In this document: positions 61,599 through 64,000 of the stretch, in pieces
How positions within the stretch are numbered: the first letter of the stretch is position 1
How the letters are laid out: the number at the start of each line of letters is the position of its first letter
From: Tenacibaculum sp. AHE14PA
Lineage (GTDB): Bacteria; Bacteroidota; Bacteroidia; Flavobacteriales; Flavobacteriaceae
Length of the DNA: 64,000 nucleotides
Reading direction: 5' to 3'
Assembly (NCBI RefSeq): GCF_019278465.1
Contig: NZ_CP058983.1
Location: 372,001 to 436,000, forward strand
Program-made: the position numbers and the translations under genes
The notes under the pieces: model-generated
Database searches by the model: none
What the model saw: only the letters and a program-made list of their open reading frames with translations
What the model was told of the DNA's origin: nothing

Positions 61599-62732
61599 TT
61601 AAGAGAACATATCTTTTACTTTGTCAAAAAATGACTTATCTGATTTTTGCGGTCTTGGGCTAAAATTTTCATCGGTTACCATTTTGTCAAAGAAACCACG
61701 CTGTTCTTTTGTTAATTCTTGTGGTGTCCAAACATTAATATGTATTAAAAAATCACCTGTACCATAACGCTCAATGCTTGGTAAACCTTTTCCTTTTAAC
61801 CTTAATATTTTACCTGATTGAGTTCCTGCATCAATCTTTATTTTTACTTTCCCTGTTACTGTTTCAACTTCTTTAGAAACTCCTAAAACTGCTTCAGAAA
61901 AATTAATATATAAATCGTAATGAATATTACTTCCCTCTCGCTTTAATGTTTCGTGTTGAATTTCTTCTATTAAAACTAATAAATCACCTGGAATAGAGTT
62001 TTTACCTGGCGCTTCATTTCCTTTTCCTCCTACTTTTAATTGAACTCCTTCTGTAACTCCTTCTGGAATATTTATTGAAACAGTTTCTTCTTTAACAATT
62101 AAACCTTGCGCATCTGATCCGCTTGGTTTGCTATTAAGCATTTCTCCTGCTCCTTGACATGTACCACAAGTAGTTGCTGTTTGCATTCTACCTAAAATAG
62201 TATTGGTAACTCGCATTTGCTGTCCACTACCATTACATGTTGTACATGTTTTATAAGTAACACCGTCTGCCTGAACTTTTCTACGAACCTTTACCTTCTT
62301 CTCTACTCCGTTTGCGATCTCTTCTAAAGTAAGTTTTACTCGAATTCGCATATTAGACCCTTTAACTCTGGCTTGTCGTTGCCCTCTGCCGCCGCCGAAA
62401 CCACCAAAGCCGCCTCCGCCACCACCGAAGATATCTCCGAATTGACTGAATATATCATCCATATCCATTCCGCCGCCGCCAAAGCCGCCACCGCCACCTT
62501 GTGGACCATCAAAAGCTGCATGACCATATTGGTCGTAACGTGCTTTTTTATTGTCATCACTTAATATTTCATAAGCCTCGGCACATAGTTTAAATTTTTC
62601 TTCAGCTGTTTTGTCATCCGGGTTTTTATCTGGATGATATTTTATCGCCATTTTACGATATCCTTTTTTTATCTCTGCTTGTGACGCCGATTTTGAAATA
62701 CCTAATACTTCGTAGTAATCTTGTTTTGCCAT
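61599..62732 (-). CDS. dnaJ: Molecular chaperone DnaJ (Hsp40), reduced zinc region
   Basis: This is a 377-residue DnaJ with the J domain (about 5-70, HPD at 33-35), a Gly/Phe-rich linker (about 74-118) and a C-terminal substrate-binding domain. DnaJ normally has four CxxCxGxG motifs forming two zinc sites. Here only two are present: CTTCNGSG (C163, C166) and CGTCQGAG (C189, C192). This leaves one zinc centre (motifs II and III), a pattern known in flavobacterial DnaJ. The Gly-rich linker makes a short GC-rich island at about 62380-62500. It lies downstream of grpE in the same operon (gap 95 bp). Confidence 0.95.
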   Translation of the reverse strand: MAKQDYYEVLGISKSASQAEIKKGYRKMAIKYHPDKNPDDKTAEEKFKLCAEAYEILSDDNKKARYDQYGHAAFDGPQGGGGGFGGGGMDMDDIFSQFGDIFGGGGGGFGGFGGGRGQRQARVKGSNMRIRVKLTLEEIANGVEKKVKVRRKVQADGVTYKTCTTCNGSGQQMRVTNTILGRMQTATTCGTCQGAGEMLNSKPSGSDAQGLIVKEETVSINIPEGVTEGVQLKVGGKGNEAPGKNSIPGDLLVLIEEIQHETLKREGSNIHYDLYINFSEAVLGVSKEVETVTGKVKIKIDAGTQSGKILRLKGKGLPSIERYGTGDFLIHINVWTPQELTKEQRGFFDKMVTDENFSPRPQKSDKSFFDKVKDMFS

Positions 62733-62827
62733 TTTATTCTATTCTAGAATTGCTTATTATATAAAGCAATTTTTAAAAATTATTCTTATACATGCACAAA
62801 GCTATTGCTTTGATAATAAAATCATTT

Positions 62828-63379
62828 TTATGCTTGTCCTACCACCACTTTTGGGTGACGAATAATTTTATCTCCTAACTTATAACCTGTTTCTATACAG
62901 TCAATAATTTTTCCTTTTAAATCTTCTGAAGGTGCTGGTATTTGCGTAATTGCTTGGTGCACTTCTGCATCAAAGACATCTCCTTGCTTTACTTCAATAG
63001 CTGTTAAACCTTTTTGCTCTAAAGTTTTTGTTAATTTTTGATAAATTAACAATACTCCTTTGCGTAATTCTTCTGCTTCTTTGTCATCATCAGCATGTGT
63101 CAAAGCACGCTCAAAATCATCTAAAATTGGCAGTAAAACTGTCATTACTTCCTGTCCCGCAGTTTTATAAAGCTCTACACGTTCTTTAGAAGTACGCTTT
63201 TTATAGTTTTCGAACTCAGCAAACAAACGTAAATGTTTATCTTTTTCAGTTGCTAATAACTCCTCAGTAGTTGGTTCTTCCTTCTCTACAACTTCCTCTA
63301 CTTGTGGCGTTTCCTCTAAAGGTGCTTTATCTATAGCATCTTTTAATTCGTCTTCTTTTGTATATTGATCTTTACTCAT
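62828..63379 (-). CDS. grpE: Nucleotide exchange factor GrpE
   Basis: GrpE releases ADP from DnaK. The 183-residue protein has an acidic, disordered N-terminus (about 1-45), a long coiled coil (about 48-100, ATEKDKHLRLFAEFENYKKR) and the C-terminal beta domain with the conserved VFDAEVHQAI and IETGYKLGDKIIRHPKVVVGQ. I chose the ATG at 63379; an upstream in-frame start would add ten residues that are not conserved. dnaJ follows downstream. dnaK is not in the window. Confidence 0.95.
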   Translation of the reverse strand: MSKDQYTKEDELKDAIDKAPLEETPQVEEVVEKEEPTTEELLATEKDKHLRLFAEFENYKKRTSKERVELYKTAGQEVMTVLLPILDDFERALTHADDDKEAEELRKGVLLIYQKLTKTLEQKGLTAIEVKQGDVFDAEVHQAITQIPAPSEDLKGKIIDCIETGYKLGDKIIRHPKVVVGQA

Positions 63380-63435
63380 TGTAAATCGTCTCTTTAAATT
63401 CTTCAGCATACTTTTATCAATAATATTGCCAATAA

Positions 63436-63465
63436 AAAAATCGTGTCATGTTGACACGATTTTTA
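63436..63465. terminator. Bidirectional-looking intrinsic terminator upstream of grpE
   Basis: AAAAATCGTGTCA-TGT-TGACACGATTTTT forms a 13-bp stem with T-runs on both strands. On the minus strand it ends the gene at 63488, which precedes grpE. Confidence 0.85.
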
Positions 63466-63487
63466 TTTTATATTTTCACTTTAACTT

Positions 63488-64000
63488 TTATAGTTTTGGT
63501 GCATTTACCATAGCACTACCTTTTGGCTTACTAAAATCGGCCTGTTCTGTAAAAATCACATTCGATAATTGTACTTCACCTATTTTATTTTTATACCCAT
63601 CCTCTAAAGACCACATATGAAATGTCCAATTTTTAGGGATAAGAGCACCATCAATAACTGTGTATGAATTGTACTTAATAGCATGTGGTTCTTTTTCTGC
63701 TTTTTCTTTGCCTTTTCCATAACTAACAATATAAGCTGCTCCTTCTAATATACTTGATTTAGAATTTTTATAGATTATATACCAATCATCTGGTGCATCT
63801 CCTGTTCCTGAAGAAAAAGATAGTTTTGCTGTTTCTAAATCAACCTGCCCCCATTTATTTTTATCTAAATCAGACCAAATTGTTCCTTTATCATTTAATT
63901 TATATGGTAAACCTAAAAAGTAAGACCATGTAAAAATATCAAAACGCGCTCCTTCATGTAATTTTTCAGCAATACCTTTTACGTAAACGTTAGTTCCGTC
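63488..64000 (-). CDS. DUF6503-like protein, 5' end outside window
   Basis: These are the last ~170 codons of a protein on the minus strand. Visible segments are YFLGLPYKLNDKGTIWSD, TGDAPDDWYIIYKNSKSSIL, IDGALIPKNWTFHMWSLEDG and a C-terminus FSKPKGSAMVNAPKL. The pattern resembles flavobacterial DUF6503 proteins, which are often secreted; the N-terminus, where a signal peptide would be, is outside the window. The family name is tentative and the function unknown. It ends at a strong terminator before grpE. Confidence 0.55.
   Translation of the reverse strand, partial: DGTNVYVKGIAEKLHEGARFDIFTWSYFLGLPYKLNDKGTIWSDLDKNKWGQVDLETAKLSFSSGTGDAPDDWYIIYKNSKSSILEGAAYIVSYGKGKEKAEKEPHAIKYNSYTVIDGALIPKNWTFHMWSLEDGYKNKIGEVQLSNVIFTEQADFSKPKGSAMVNAPKL

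Noticed and set aside
62336..62564. Two ORFs over the GC-rich part of dnaJ
   Set aside because: They are alternate-frame shadows of the Gly/Phe-rich linker.
1..64000. tRNA genes, CRISPR arrays, insertion sequences or prophage
   Set aside because: No tRNA-like cloverleaf, no regularly spaced direct repeats with unique spacers and no transposase or phage genes were seen. The two arrays are hairpin repeats without unique spacers.

Overview
The window is about 64 kb of AT-rich DNA that reads as a marine Flavobacteriaceae chromosome (Bacteroidota; Tenacibaculum/Polaribacter-like). This is inferred from GLPGLI, DUF4252, DUF5606 and DUF6495 family proteins, CarboxypepD_reg/TonB-dependent outer-membrane proteins, promoters of the TTG-N18-TAnnTTTG type, a lack of Shine-Dalgarno sequences, and a DnaJ that keeps only two of the four CxxCxGxG motifs. 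No rRNA, tRNA, CRISPR array, prophage or transposase gene was seen.

Layout. (1) 1-7.8 kb: end of a Sua5/YrdC gene, a Stealth-type sugar-phosphate transferase, and a tightly packed pseudaminic-acid operon (pseB, pseC, pseF, a double-GNAT protein, pseI) that meets a convergent GT52-like glycosyltransferase. Together these look like synthesis and transfer of a nonulosonic acid onto a surface glycan, but pseG is not present. (2) 7.9-18.4 kb: housekeeping genes (dapD, ruvX/yqgF, def, DUF5606, mazG, an SDR, priA, an Asp-nucleophile alpha/beta hydrolase, a VF530 protein, a TlpA-like thioredoxin, gcvT), interrupted at 11.15-11.97 kb by an array of eight palindromic repeats. (3) 18.4-22.7 kb: a MacAB-like ABC exporter operon. 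(4) 22.9-26.8 kb: a DCC-family protein and a vitamin B12 uptake locus, with a cobalamin riboswitch in front of a btuB-like receptor and a divergent btuF-like lipoprotein.

(5) 26.9-38.0 kb: DUF2971, AlkB, a lipoprotein, an M1 aminopeptidase, an ECF sigma / anti-sigma-like / two-DUF4252 operon, an S41 peptidase lipoprotein, DUF72 and patatin. (6) 38.2-42.2 kb: a cassette of a 34-bp perfect palindrome, a small secreted two-cysteine protein, an internal terminator, a GLPGLI protein and a large CarboxypepD_reg/TonB-receptor-like barrel. This is the least explained region and the best candidate for an undescribed system. (7) 42.2-52.4 kb: a BNR-repeat lipoprotein, paired secreted amidohydrolases, a SpoU methyltransferase, DUF2254 and a type IA topoisomerase. 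(8) 52.4-52.9 kb: a second palindromic repeat array. (9) 52.9-64 kb: TrmH, a sirtuin, DUF6495, M23 peptidase, two different aconitases side by side, RNase P RNA, a candidate small RNA, dnaJ, grpE and a partial DUF6503-like gene.

Most transcription units end at clear intrinsic terminators, which are listed. Product names come from motif recognition and gene context. No database search was run.
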